From contig NW_005434658.1 in NCBI RefSeq assembly GCF_000315625.1, forward strand, positions 826,400 through 890,399: DNA of 64,000 bases, in the 5' to 3' direction. Position 1 is the stretch's first letter; each line of letters starts with the position of its first letter. Both the position numbers and the translations under genes were made by a program. The notes beneath the pieces were generated by a model, which did not search any database, was not told the DNA's origin, and saw nothing but the letters and a program-made list of their open reading frames with translations. This DNA is from Guillardia theta CCMP2712 (taxonomy: Eukaryota > Cryptophyceae > Pyrenomonadales > Geminigeraceae). Below, piece by piece: positions 10,306 to 21,959 of the stretch.

Positions 10306-13143
10306 ATGTCCTGGAGCAAGGAACAAGGAACAACCCCACTTACCCCCCTCGACGTAGTCACTAGGGCCAGGAAGAACCCGTGCATTCGGACATGGAACCT
10401 TCAGAAGAGCCTCAGAGTTGCCGAGCAACTGCTGTCGTTGGAGGACAAGAGCATCCTCCCCGACATAGAGGACATCATCAACGGAGCTGTGCGGGAGGTC
10501 AAGGAGATCATTCAGAACAGTAGCTTTGATGACGTGGAAGACTTGATGGGGGTGGAGAACGGAATAAGTCCCAAGCTGCAGTCCTACGACAGAGAGGGGG
10601 TTGAAGACATCTTGCAGCAGATCGCCTCGATGCAGGAGTCTGTGAGTAGCCTCAAGGCAAGGTCAACCCCAAGGAGGGTGAAGGTGGGCACAGACAGTGA
10701 GCGGGGCAGGAGGCTGAAAGAGTCGAACAAGGAGAACATGGTTGAGAACGCGCATGCTCCCAGGGTCTCGCTCACCTTCCCTGAGCTCCCAGCTTACAAG
10801 GAGAAATCCTCTCATGACGAGCTGGAGGCTTCTCCCGAGCGCACGGAGACGCGGGGAGGGGAGGGGCTTCCATGGCGGGGATGGCAGGCAGATCGCGATT
10901 GGCTGTCACAGCGACTAGCGCGAACCTTACTTTCTCAGCTCATCCCGGAGGTGAGAAACAAGTGGTGCTGGGAACGGGATGGTGACTCTTGCTGCAGACG
11001 TGGAGAGAGGACGTGCACTTTGCGATGAGGGATAGTTCCAACTTCAGCGTGGGAGAGATCGTGGTGGTTCGAAATGGAGGAGGGGAGCTTGTGTTTGGGA
11101 AGATCAGGTCAAGTTGTTGTGGCGCGAGACGAGACTGACGATAATGATGAGCAGTTCGATGGAAGACGACCAGAGTTACTCCATCGCTGTGAAGAGAGGG
11201 GGGCGAGCGGATGGTGCGGAAAAGGAGTATGCTCCTGTGCAGAAGAGAGGTTGTGAGATAGGAAAGATACTGTTGACAGGATCTTGGGAGCCTTGTGAGA
11301 CGACTGACCTGCTGTGTTGAGAGTTGTGACTGACGGTCTTGAAGGTGTTCCTGGAAGGAGTCCTTGCGAGGGAAGGGGGGGGGAGCGCGTCCTGGGCAAG
11401 GAGGAATCGGCGAGGGATGTAGGAGAAAAGTGGGTGGAGGGCGATGTTTCACAGCAAGTCTCTGCCGTAGTATGTTGTGATGATGTAGTAGGTGGGTCGG
11501 AGGAAGGAAGAGACAGACGTGTGGCGGAGGCGAAGGAGGAGGAGGAGGAGGAGGAGGAGGAGGAGGAGGAGGACACAGGGGATGTGGAGGAAGACGAGAA
11601 TGGGCAGGACAATCGACTTGAGAAAGTGGTCGACGACTACAAGGAGATGGAGCAGAGAGAGCAGACATTGGAACTAAAGCAGGAGCAAAAAAATGATTCT
11701 GGGCAGCAGGAGCAGGAGCAGGAGCAGGAGCAGCAGGCACATCAGAAGGTGGAGGAGCAGGAGCGGGTGGAGAAGGCACAGGAACAGGAGCACGAGGCAC
11801 AGGAGCACGAGGCACAACAGCAGGAGGCGGAGGAGCAGGAGCAGGAGCAGGATGAATTATCCAGGAGCTTCGAGGAGCTGATCGTGAGATCTGGCCTGCG
11901 GGGGGAAGTGAAGCGGCTGAATCGACCGTACAAGGAAGCCTTCCTGCAGGAGAGAGAGTGCGACAAGAGCCTGGAGATCGTGCTGGAGAAGGAGGAGGAG
12001 CAGGGAGATAAGGAGGGGGCAGAGCTGTGGCTGGAATACAACGAGGAGGAGGAGGAACACGAGAATGAGAAAGACACGTTACAGGTTGGTTGGGACGAGC
12101 GAGTTGGAGTCTGGGAAGTGGTTGTGGCGCGGCAGCAGCAGCAGCAGCAGCACTCCTTCGATTGTTCAAGGGATTATGTCAAATTCGATCACCTGGACGA
12201 CAATCTTGGCAAGGAGGAGGAGGAGGAGGAGGAGGAGCACGATGAGGTGGGGGAGGAAGAGCAGGAGGAGAAATGGGAGAGAGCTGTGGAGGATGATCAT
12301 GCTGGATTGAGGGATGTCGACAACGCTCAACGTCAAGTCATCTCAGAGATCGCTGGTCAGGTAGGAGAATGCAGAGGAGAGCCGGGAACGGCTGCTGTAG
12401 AAGAATGCCTGGCGGATCGAGAGCGGGAGCCTGAAGATGAAGATTGTACGGATAAGCTGGGGGAGAAAAGAGAAGGAGAATCCGGGCACGTGGAACAAAG
12501 AAGTGAAGGAGGAGGAGGAGGAGGAGAAGCAGGGAGAGCAGGAAAAACAGAAGGTAGTGGACACTGCCAACTGGAAGGGCCAAGCTTGCAGGGAGCGGGA
12601 GGGAGGGAAGCGAGGGAGGAAACGCAAGGCAACTGGAGAGAAGAAGAAGAGTTTCCGATGGGAAAGCCCGACCTCTCCCTCCTGCCACACGTTGCGCCTC
12701 CTCTGGCTAGTGACAAACTTGATGGCGAGGAGGGTCATGATGCGAGGTCGGCAGCTGGAGCAGGAGACGTGAACAATCATTCATCGTCGTCAACCGACGG
12801 AGGACAGGTGAGAATTCCACGCCTCTAAATTCAAGTCCGTTGACTCGTCTGCACAGGAATTACGCCCTCCGCTGCCTCCTCCTGCACGTGCTCGACCTTC
12901 TCTTGCCCTTGTGGCATCTGCTGCTGCCCTCGTCCTCGTCCTCGTCTTCATGCTGGCAAGCAAGCATCCCAGTACCCTCCCTTCTGCTGGGATGGCGAGG
13001 GGCCCTGCTTCTCCATCTCTGCGCGTGCATGCCGGTGAAATGTTCATTGGCGAAGAGGCGACGTCAGCTTCGAGGACGAACAAGCGTGAAGAATGCAGGA
13101 AACCTGTACGCGAACGAGACAGTAGAGGAAGGGACACAGCAAA

Positions 13144-13183
<40 letters not shown>

Positions 13184-13330
13184 GGCCGAGAAGCAGCAGG
13201 CGGGCATATTAAGTCTGTCATAGCGACAAAGAGCAAACTGATAAATCAGCATCCGAACTTGTTGCTCACAAACATTCTGCAGCAAATTTTGAAAATTTTA
13301 AGACGTTTGCGGCAAACTCTAAGATTGTAG
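10306..13330 (+). CDS. Glu/Gln-rich coiled-coil protein with C-terminal membrane anchor
   Basis: Unrecognised protein. Exon 1 (ATG 10306 to about 10950) is helical and charged; a following exon (about 11000-11108) encodes a short beta-rich segment, NFSVGEIVVVRNGGGELVFG, that resembles an SH3/Tudor-like barrel. The main exon (about 11340-12807) is extremely acidic with poly-Glu runs (11536-11572, 12214-12239) and QE repeats. The 49-nt intron 12808-12856 joins in phase 0 to the last exon, which has a hydrophobic helix (LALVASAAALVLVLVFMLA, about 12896-12955), a basic Ala-rich segment encoded by a CAG tract, and TAG at 13328-13330. AATAAA follows at about 13333. A tail-anchored or type II topology is inferred. 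The splice near 11110-11340 is unresolved. Function unknown. Confidence 0.6.
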
Positions 13331-13374
13331 CAATAAATACATATAGAAGGCAAGATCTCCCATGAAGTTCGGCC
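13294..13374 (+). repeat. Left arm of ~80-bp imperfect inverted repeat
   Basis: Covers the 3' end and poly-A region of the Glu-rich gene (from AATTTTAAGACG through AATACATATAGAAGG to the GATCTCCCA word). The reverse complement recurs at 13850-13929 with a few mismatches, immediately before the assembly gap. Confidence 0.8.
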
Positions 13375-13452
13375 TTCTCCCCCCGCTCTCCCTCCCCCTC
13401 TCCCTAGTCTCTCCTCCGACTCTTGTTGGTATCTACAAAGCTATCCAGCTCG

Positions 13453-13536
13453 TTACTTCATCAGCCTCTTCTGCAACTCTGCTGCCTCCATCTTTACAAG
13501 AATCTTCGCTTCCTTGCTCTCCAAGTTCTTGAGCGC
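13453..13536 (-). CDS. Terminal exon of an unresolved minus-strand gene
   Basis: A clean acceptor (CTGCAG on the minus strand) is followed by 27 helical, Lys/Glu/Leu-rich codons (starts ALKNLESKEAK, ends ELQKRLMK) and TAA. Upstream exons should lie to the right, but 13540-13850 is low-complexity and the 100-N gap follows; a candidate MNEVWK segment near 14195 cannot be joined. Function unknown; it may be the coiled-coil tail of a small protein. Confidence 0.35.
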   Translation of the reverse strand, partial: ALKNLESKEAKILVKMEAAELQKRLMK

Positions 13537-13849
13537 CTGCAGTCGAGTCACATGTAGCCTGAGGCCACGAGGCCATGAGGCGAGAGGTGAGGGAGGAAGG
13601 AGAGGAGGGAAACAGAGAACGGGGGGAGGAGGGAACGGACGGACGATGGGGATGGATGGAGTGAAGAAGAAAGTTGGAGAGGGCAACAATAGTCCGCCAT
13701 GCTAACCCAGAGCCACTCGAAGGATGAGGCAAAGCAAGAGGAAGCGGATGTAGGAGAGGAGGGAATAATGACAAGGGAAGGCAGGATAATAGAGGAGGAG
13801 TATGTGAAGGAGCAGTAGTAGGGGAGGGGGGGGGGGGGGGGGGGGAGAG

Positions 13850-13929
13850 GGCCGACCTTCGTGGGAGATCGTGCCTTCTATATGTATTTAGTGGACAATG
13901 TGAGAGTTTGCCGCACACGTCTTAAAATT
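13850..13929 (-). repeat. Right arm of inverted repeat, abutting the gap
   Basis: Reverse complement of 13294-13374 at roughly 85% identity by eye, ending exactly where the N run begins. A G homopolymer (about 13827-13843) lies just to its left. Confidence 0.8.
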
Positions 13930-14029
13930 NNNNNNNNNNNNNNNNNNNNNNNNNNNNNNNNNNNNNNNNNNNNNNNNNNNNNNNNNNNNNNNNNNNNNNN
14001 NNNNNNNNNNNNNNNNNNNNNNNNNNNNN
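13930..14029. other. Assembly gap (100 N)
   Basis: Exactly 100 N, the conventional placeholder for a gap of unknown length. Any gene model crossing it is uncertain. Confidence 0.99.
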
Positions 14030-14310
14030 GGAAGATGAGAACGGAGGTAGAAGGGGAAGGGATAACGAAGGAGGGAAGGGAGTAAACGAGGGGAGAGGGA
14101 AGGGAGGACAGAAAGAAGAAGCAAGTTCTGAGAGCCTTTCAAAACCTCAAGTACAAACAAAACCTCCACAGGGGCAGGAAGGGAAAGGGCGCTGAGGTCT
14201 TCCACACTTCATTCATGCCCGTCCTTGATGCTCCATGTGCAGCGACGAGGGAGAGGGAGTCCTGGCAAGGAGAAGAAGGTCAAGGAGGAGGCAGGGGAGA
14301 GGGTTGGAAA

Positions 14311-15962
14311 CTAGAATACAAAGACAACCTGTGACAAGCTCTTCTCTCGTGATGTTGCCTGGGCCTTAGAGGCTGCGAGTTGCGTCTTCTCCTTGTGCGT
14401 CTGAGGAGGAGCTGATGACAGAGCTGGCTTGCCCTGGGCTGCCTTCCCTGCCTCTTTGGCTGCAGGAGGAGTCGATTTGTGCTTCTCTTCAGCCTCCCTG
14501 ATCTGCTCTGCCTTGCGGATCAACGCGCTTTCAGCTTCCTTGATGTCGTGGACTTCTGTCTTCAGAGATTCTCTCGACCCACCACGGGCGGCTGATCTTC
14601 TCTTCCCCAGCCTCAGCAGCGACTGTTGAACACTCCCATGGCTCTGCACCACATCCCCGCCCGTCAACATTTTCCCATTCCTCCTCCCTCTCACAACCTG
14701 CAGAGTCGCACGCGGCCCCCGGGCAGCGGCAGCCGCTCCCTGTCCTCCTCCGACCTCAGGTATCGCAGCCTGCCATGGGGTCTCAGTCGAGACAGCAGGA
14801 GAAAGGAAGGAAGGATGCTTCTCACCTGAACCACCCGGTCGCTGAGGGGCTGGATGGGCCGGTTGTTGGGAGCGAGGTCCTGAGAGATCTCGTCCGCATC
14901 GTAGTAGAAGATGGGGATGGGATCGCGGAGGATGTTCCACAGCACTCCTTCCGTGCAGGGAGGCTGCGTGAGCGAGCCGTTGAAGCGGAAGAAGCTGCGG
15001 CATTGTGACCACGGGGTTCTGAGCAGGATAGCGAGGCTGACCTGCTCATGTTCCCTGTCGGTGCCAGACTCTCTCGGATGCTTTCAAAGCTGATGGCAGG
15101 CTCGAGCTCGTTGTAACGGAACACCTGCACCGACACTCCAGTCAGCCTCCTCCCTTTCCTTCACTTGTGCCTACGGATTTCTGCAAGATCTTTGAGATCT
15201 GGTCGACGAAGAGAGGACTGGACAGGCCAACGGTCAAGTCCCAGCACAAGAAGGAGCCGATCCCTTCACACCTGGACCCTCCGCGTTTGAGCATGGAGGA
15301 GATCACCATGTACTTGGGGCCAGGGGCCATGTGCCAGAACTGGACTTCAACGTCGAACTGAGTCCCGTCTATCTTGTTTTCACTAGGCGCATGCACCTGA
15401 TGAGGAGTTTCACTTCTCGACCCCTCACACTCCCGGGAGGGCCCTTGCACACACCTGAATCTGCTGCAACGTGTACACAGGACCACCTTCCTCCATCTGC
15501 AAGGTGGGCTTCTCATGGTCTTTGAGGTCGAACTTGTGACTGTCGTAAGTCTCCTCCTTCTGGTGCACTGAGATCATCTTTCCCTTGAAGTCCCACTTCA
15601 TCGCAGGAAGGGGCGTCGCTTCTGCATGGCTTGACTCTATGTTAACAGGGCTCTGCTCCATCCCTACGTCACAAGTGAAGTAGTACTTCCCCCATGTCGA
15701 TGGCCCGTCCTCTCCCTATCCATCACTTAGCCACAGGTAAACAAATCAAAACAGAAGTCACCCGGAACTCCCAGTGCAGGCTTTGCTTCCGCTGAAATGG
15801 AGAAAACAAAGCAGACCTGTCCTCTTCGATGGCGCCATCCTTCGCCAGGAAAACAACCAGAGCAACACAGCCCAGGGCAGCCAAGCTTGTCAACAGCAGT
15901 TTGCGATAATTTCTCAGAACTTCGGCATTGGAGCTGCTCGTTGGAGCAACACACTGGTCCAT
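14311..15962 (-). CDS. Membrane-anchored alpha-carbonic-anhydrase-related protein, zinc site incomplete
   Basis: ATG 15962 begins a short cytosolic segment and a signal-anchor helix (LLLTSLAALGCVALVVFLA), then the alpha-CA fold in order: HWEF, WGKYYFTCDVG, the signature QSPVNIE, VHAPSENKIDG, NNRPIQPLSDR and GSLTQPPCTEGVLWNIL. The family normally binds zinc through HxH and a third His. Here the first position reads Gln (IQVH, CAG at 15455-15457) and the third reads Gln (EVQFWH, CAG at 15340-15342); only the middle His (15391-15393) remains. PSEH is PSEN. After the domain comes an Ala/Lys-rich charged tail of about 90 residues to the stop at 14311. This points to a CA-related protein without CA activity; a secretory or surface location is inferred. 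Confidence 0.82.
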
Positions 15963-17435
15963 GATCGGACCTGTAAAATGAGAGTTACTACAATTGCTCG
16001 AACCCGCCCGTCAATCAATCCCTATGCGATGAAAGAATATCCGATCTGTCCTCACAATACCTTCAGCTAATGCTTTTGTTGGTCTCTCCTCTTGTTCTCC
16101 TTACTTACTGTGCATCTTGTTCCGTTTGTTCATAATCTACACTCTAGCTGTCTTATCTTCTCCTGTTCGCTCTTCGCTCTTCTTCGGCCTCGTCTACGTC
16201 CCATTCTATCGTCTCCAGTCATCAGCTCATGGGCGACAGATCTAATTTGGGACTTTCTTGGAAGTGGATCAACAAAAAAACATTCAAGTAAAATACATTT
16301 TAAATAAAAAATAAAACATATATAACATAAGTAGTTTGTAATTCATGAAAGAAAAAAGTTTGATTAAAATATGTTGCTAGGGTTGTTATCCTCATCTCCG
16401 AAATTGTTTTCAACGAGGCAGGCTCACCCACAGTCAGAAGAGTCGGCCTGGCGCGGCGCTGCGACCCGGCCAGGCCCGGGGCCCGGGCCGCCCAATTTTA
16501 CTAAATTATTAAGTAAAAAAGACGGACCAACAGGTAGTAGAACTGCCGGGTAGTACTCTGGTACAATCTCTCACCGCAGTACGGTTTATAATTGATCATC
16601 GATAAGGCCGTACTATGATAACTACCAGAAGATCTTCCTCGGGATTTAAGTCAGTACTACAGAGTACCTCACACAGTAGTTCTGAGCTACCATTGTTTTA
16701 TTATATTAGAAAATATTATAATAGTTTTAAGATAATCAGTATAGGCTATCTGATATCCGGTACGGCCCACACTGGCCCCTAGTACCAATTTTACTGTCCT
16801 AAGGTCGCCGCGTACAAAATAGACATGAAGGTGGGTGGTCAAGATGGGACAGGGGTGGGTGGAGATGAGCAACCAAGTTTACCACCGCGATTTGGAGCAA
16901 GAGACGGGTGAAGAGAAGGTAGATGACTAGGGGTGGGGTACTATCCCAGGTCCGATTCCGGGGAGAGGTAGGGTGGTTTACGGCGGTAGGTCCCGATGTG
17001 GAAGCGGAGATGCAATCAGGGACGGGAGACATGGAGGCAGAGCAAGACAAGAGCGCGATGGGAGAGGAGGTAGACGACCCGAGGATAGACGCACAGCATG
17101 CATACAAGGAGATGTGCGAGACCAGCTCTCTTGGGTTGGTTGGGGTAAACAGCTGAGGCTCCTCGTAAGTCTCTTGACGAAAAATGGACGTGAGGTTTTG
17201 CCAGTCACGCATTGACGGAGAGAGCGAAGTTAGATGTGCTCTATCGACCTGCCAATGTCGTTCATGCTAAGAGATAGTCTCTCAGACAGCTAGCGAGTGC
17301 ACCTGTGAATCTAGCAATGACCCTCGTTTGTCGATACTCTCTGTCACGAATAACTCCGAAAAGGCATGGAAGGCGGGATGTTGTGCATGGAGCGAAGCCG
17401 AGTGTGTGTACTGACATGATGTTGCAGGTTCAGTC
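15963..17435. other. Gene-poor stretch with AT-rich segment and GC-rich island B
   Basis: No gene I can support. 16270-16375 is very AT-rich. 16430-16510 is a short GC-rich island (CGGCCAGGCCCGGGGC type). 16540-16680 holds mirrored GTACTCTG/CAGAGTAC words. 16800-17200 has weak ORFs on both strands without recognisable domains. Upstream exons of the PDZ gene could lie in 17200-17430. Confidence 0.4.
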
Positions 17436-19105
17436 ATGGGGCCAGACAGCTCTCAGAACCCTCAAGCACACTTGATGATTCCCCAGTCCTCAGCGATGAA
17501 CGGAGCTCAGCTGCTGATGCCGCACTCCCTTCCCCATATGCTCGCGCCGATGCAGCATCAGATGATCGGGTTCCGAGGTGGCTCCCCTCCCCCGATGAGC
17601 CCCACCAACTTGGCTCCGCACATGCCGCACTCGTTCTCGCCCAACGCTTCCAGGTCTCCCGTCTCTGCCTCCAAGGTCACTTGCGCTCTTCCAAGCTTGT
17701 GCTTTGACTCGCAATACCAGGGAATTCCTTTACAGATGCCGCTAAACATGGTGAACCAAGGACGAAGCTCTCCCATCCTCATGGTTTTCCCTTCTCTCTA
17801 CCTCCCGACAACCTGACTAGTGTGAGTAGCACGGTATGAAAGTTGTCCCGCACAGTCAAGATCGCTCAATGATGCCGGATCAACTCGACAAGACTTCTCC
17901 CAAGGGCAACTACCCGCCGAGCCCGATGGCGTAAGCGGCCGCATCAACATCATCTCATGCTGAATGTGAAGCTCAAACAGGGAGGGGCATGCCAACAAGT
18001 CGCCACCCCAGCAACATTCACGTGGAAGGATCTATTCTGTTCCGAACAATGCCGGGACTGGAACTGAGAGCTTGAAAACCTGTAGGAAATTCGTGCAAAC
18101 ACATGTATCTTGATGCTTGTCTGCAGCTCAGTCAACGATGCCGACGAAAGACATGGACAAGCGGATCGAAGACCTCAAGAAGAAGTTGTCGTCCAAGGAA
18201 GGTGACCTAAAAGATCTGCAGGATCGCTTCATAGATCTGGTGGGACCCTCAAGAATGCCTGCTCTTGTTGGCTGAAACTTGTCACAGGAGCATGAGAACT
18301 CAAAACTTCTATCTGAACTCAAACATCTCCGAGAAATGGCCGCATTCGGTCACAAGGAGTGCAGGCGCTGCAATGAGTTGAACGTCCGAGTGAAGGACCT
18401 GGAGGCCCGCTACAACGCTCTCGAGAGTGAGAACCGAACCCTGCGCAACAATGCCAACGTGAAAGCACCCGTCAACGGTGCCAACGTGAAAGCACCCGTC
18501 AACGGTGTTGTGAACGCCAAGACCCCCAACCAGAAGGTACTCGTGACTCGTCAACCTGTCAGAGGTCCCACCCTTGTTCAGGTCGGCATCGGGATTCTCC
18601 TGGAACGCCTCGAAGATGACTCGACAGTCATCACTGACATCGTGCCTGGTTTCGGCGCTCACCTCAGCGGCAGACTGCAGGTCATGAAGGCTGAATCCGT
18701 GCGGGAAGGGACTGACGTGACCCGGGCAGATCCGAGATCACGTGATGGCGATCAACGGGGTGTCGATTGCTGGTCTGCAGCTGGACGAGGTAGAAGGAAA
18801 GTGGCAGGTTGAGATAGAGTGATGTGACGAAATCATCAGGTGAAAATGTTGACGGTGGGAGAAGAGGGAAGCACTTGCAACATCCTTGTCGACAGGAATG
18901 GTCAAAGACTCGAGGTTCAATGCAAACGTGAGCTTGACTTGAGGTGTTGGAATGCTTTCTGAGTTCCTTTCCTTCAGGGTTGTATCCTGATAAAGTCGAT
19001 GACACCAACTACAAATGTGCCCACAGGATCTCATCAAGACCGGCGGATAGCAAGTACACGTCGCACGACAACCTGTTCCAGTACTTCTGGTTCGACAAAT
19101 TGTGA
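17436..19105 (+). CDS. PDZ-domain coiled-coil protein
   Basis: The first visible exon starts at ATG 17436 (Pro/Met-rich, disordered: GPDSSQNPQAH and on). Exons at about 17857-17931 (MMPDQLDKTSPKGNYPP), 18127-18239 (helical DMDKRIEDLKKKLSSKEGD) and 18289-18680 follow. The last has a coiled coil with a CxxC pair (KECRRCNEL), a duplicated 9-residue unit, then the start of a PDZ domain (VGIGILLERLEDDSTVITD, GFGAHLSGRL). The PDZ continues in exons near 18730-18790 (IRDHVMAINGVSIAGLQLDE) and 18841-18930 (VKMLTVGEEGSTCNILV). The final exon ends HDNLFQYFWFDKL, TGA 19103-19105. PDZ domains bind C-terminal peptides; partner unknown. An upstream 5' exon is possible. Confidence 0.68.
18454..18507 (+). 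repeat. 27-bp in-frame tandem duplication in the PDZ gene
   Basis: Two perfect copies of a 27-nt unit (18454-18480 and 18481-18507) encode two copies of ANVKAPVNG in the linker between coiled coil and PDZ domain. Identity at synonymous sites implies a recent duplication. Confidence 0.9.
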
Positions 19106-19218
19106 TGAGCTCTGCTTGCAATAGACTACATATACAAGAAAGATCCTTCATATTCAGCATGATGATGCTCTTTCGTGTATCCGACAGGGTCAAAGAAAGA
19201 CACCGACTAGAGTTCAGA

Positions 19219-21540
19219 TTAAAATTTTTCTCTTCTAATATACATCCCGTGCGATGTTGGAAGCCTTCGTTTCGGGTAGGACAAGGAGCCCAGGAGAGAC
19301 TTTCCAAGCATCTCTGCGGATGGTTCGGCCTTCACTTCCATCATGCTTTCTGGCTCCTTGATCAATGTGTAAGGCAGCTTTGGTTCTTGGTGATATGCCC
19401 TGCGAAGCCCATTGAGGTTGATCTTTTCCCTTGTCTTGATCATGCCGTTCTTCATCGTCTCTCTCTCTCGCTTCTTGAAAATCAAGTTTGACACGAGCTG
19501 TTCCTTGTACTTGATCCACTCCCGCCCTTCCTCATACAACTGCACTAGAGACATCTCCGACGGGTAAAGCATCTCGCGCTCTGACAACACCCTGCACACC
19601 TCTGCGTCTAAGATCACCTTGGGTTCAGAATTCCAGTTGTCGTTGAGCTCTGGAGACAAGTAAGGAGGAAGGAGGGAGGTAGCATGCCAGCCTTACCCAC
19701 TAGCTCGTGCTGCATCCCGATCTGAGTGCTGCCCTTCGAGACAAGCAGCTCGACTGGAGTCGCGGCGACTGACGTGTAGGCGTTGGGAGTCTTGGAGAGG
19801 ACCTGCGACAGGCAAGGGAGTCAGCAATGCTGACCAGCAGGACATGAAAATCACCTCCAACAGATGGATCGTATGCCCGCGAAGGAGTCTGCTCAAGAAG
19901 ACATCTTTATCCATCAAAACTTTGCTGAGATCACTCGATGCAAGGTCCGAGGTGTTTCCACTTGAGGTGCTCTTGTTGGACGGCCGTTGAGAAGGCTGGT
20001 GTCGTTGATTGTGAGCTCGGTTATCTAGCACAGACTTGTAAATGTTCACTTCGCCCGACATGATGAAAACAACTCTGCTCCATGTTTCTCTTTCCCGCGC
20101 GATCACTCCGGATCTATACTGCAGGATGTCGAAGGAGCTTGCGATCATGTTCAGCTTGTCGTCACTAGCGTCATGAAACACTGAGAGCTCACGGAAGAAG
20201 TTGAGCTTTCTTGTATGCATGTTGTCCTGCAATGGCTTGATGTGACTTTCGTACTCCTTGAGCTGAACCCTCAGCAGAATGGCAGGCTGGTCAACGATGA
20301 CCGTCATATCATAGGACCCCTTCGACAAGAAGCTCTCCACCCCGATGATTGATCCCATGAGAAGTTTCTGCACCGAACGTTCCACTTGGTTTTCATCTGA
20401 CATCAACGTTTCCACACGGTCCAAGTACTTGTCAGTGGTGAGCTGAAGGAAGAAGGTTATCGATCCAGAGACAGCTTCCGCCTTGCCCGACATGTGCTCA
20501 TCCACCAGACCGCTGTACCTCTCGTCGTCCTTGAGAGGCAGAGCGTACTTGTGGAACTTGTGCATGTCGGTCTGAAGCGCTCTTAAGGGCACCTCCACCA
20601 GACCTAGGAAGTCGTGGTCCCCCCAGGCGTCGTAGTCCCACACGGTCAGTTCCACGCTATCAGCGTCGTCCTCTACCTCGATCTTGAGCGTCTGCTCCCA
20701 GATCGGGTTCAAGGTCTTGTACTTTACTTCCGTTTGCCCCTCCCTCGTCCCCACTCTCACTACGACGTATGGGTCCGAAGTCCCCGAGGGATCCAGCGCG
20801 GCGATCTGAATCGCTTCCACGATGTTTGCAAAGAGGATGACCTTTCCTCCCTCTGAGCTCAAGGCTTCTGAGTTCTTCACAGCCTTGTGCTGGCAAAACA
20901 GACATCCCTCCAACACCTGCACCCGCTTCACCCCGCGTCATGACCGGCATGGCTGACGCGCACCTGGTACAAGCAATCCACTTGTTGGCCTTCTCTCACG
21001 ACGATGCCTCCCCGGTGCACGAACTTCCGGACGTCAACAATCTTTGCGAGCTGTTCCTCCATGTGGGAGCTCACGATGTTGAGCTCTTTGAAGGTGTGTA
21101 GCTCCCTGGGCAAGAGGTCACGCGGCGGATCCATACAGGCAAGGGAAGGGACCTGAGAGCTTCCATCAAGTAGAGGATGTCTTCCGGGAGCCTCTCACTC
21201 CAAGGCTTCTCAAGAAGGCTCACAAACGTCTCTATCTGCACAAGCTTCACACAGACATCAGACATGCGTTCGTGTGACCCTGTTGATTCTCTTCATTCCG
21301 GGGCCATGGGATGAACTAGGCTTATTCGTCTGCTGTCCACGACTCTTGAGGATCGCCTGATTGGTCGATTTGAGATTGAGCGAAATGACATCAGCACTCA
21401 CATTCAGATTCTCTCGAGCTCGTCCAACGACGAGAGGAAAATGCACTTGGACCTCTCGGGAGATCTTCTTCTCTTTTGTTTTCTTCTCATTGACTGTCAA
21501 GTGGCTGTCAGTTCGAGGCATGAGGGTTGTGGAGCACATG
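19219..21540 (-). CDS. Cyclic-nucleotide-binding-like and C2-domain protein
   Basis: Minus-strand multi-exon gene ending at 19219 (tail YIRREKF). Reading N to C: Lys-rich start (KKTKEKKISREVQVHFPL, about 21470), a helical RLPEDILYLMEALRS segment, then a CNB-like half domain (FVHRGGIVVREGQQVDCLY, about 21020). Next is a clear C2 domain (GKVILFANIVEAIQIAALD, TSDPYVVVRVGT, KTLNPIWEQTLKIEV, LTVWDYDAWGDHDFLG, 20830-20580). A second CNB-like domain follows (LSVFHDASDDKLNMIASSF, YRSGVIARERE, VVFIMSGEVNIYK, 20190-20040), then a charged tail. The C2 Asp residues (SDPY, WDYDAWGDHD) suit calcium binding. A calcium- and/or nucleotide-responsive membrane adaptor is inferred. Further 5' exons may reach about 21950 (EEDKVWLGVELKDEY). 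Confidence 0.72.
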
Positions 21541-21959
21541 ACTCACTTCTGGGAAGCTGTCCTCTCGACTCCCTTGCGCGCATCTCATTCCAGCATGTCA
21601 CAACATCATGTTTGAAGCTCCCTGCGCTTTCATCTACATTCCACTGCGTCCATGCCGCTACACAATCTGCAAGCAACCATGAGTGAAGGTCTTTCTTCCT
21701 GTTTTTGTAGCATATTCATCCTTCAGCTCCACTCCAAGCCACACCTTGTCCTCCTCCTCCTCTACCACACGGTCCCCTCAACCACGGCAGTTTGACCGTC
21801 CCTATTGCATTGCTCGTACAAGTGATCCACGTCAAGACAGCTCCTCGGTCTCAGGCTTCTGGCTCTTCTCTCCCTTGCTGTCTTCCACCTCCGCGTCTCT
21901 TCCTCCATCCTCTTCTCCTTCACCTTGGCCGTTGCTACCGCTCGACTCTCAGGCGCTGA

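Noticed and set aside
11742..12716. Ser- and Leu-rich minus-strand ORFs opposite the Glu-rich gene
   Set aside because: They are the complements of GAG/CAG-rich codons; the plus strand has consistent splice sites and poly-A signal.
16941..16970. B-box-like GGTCCGATTCCGG
   Set aside because: No matching A-box or acceptor stem upstream; isolated resemblance only.
16799..17212. 137-codon minus-strand ORF before the PDZ gene
   Set aside because: Ser/Pro/Cys-rich composition without domains or splice partners; low-complexity antisense.
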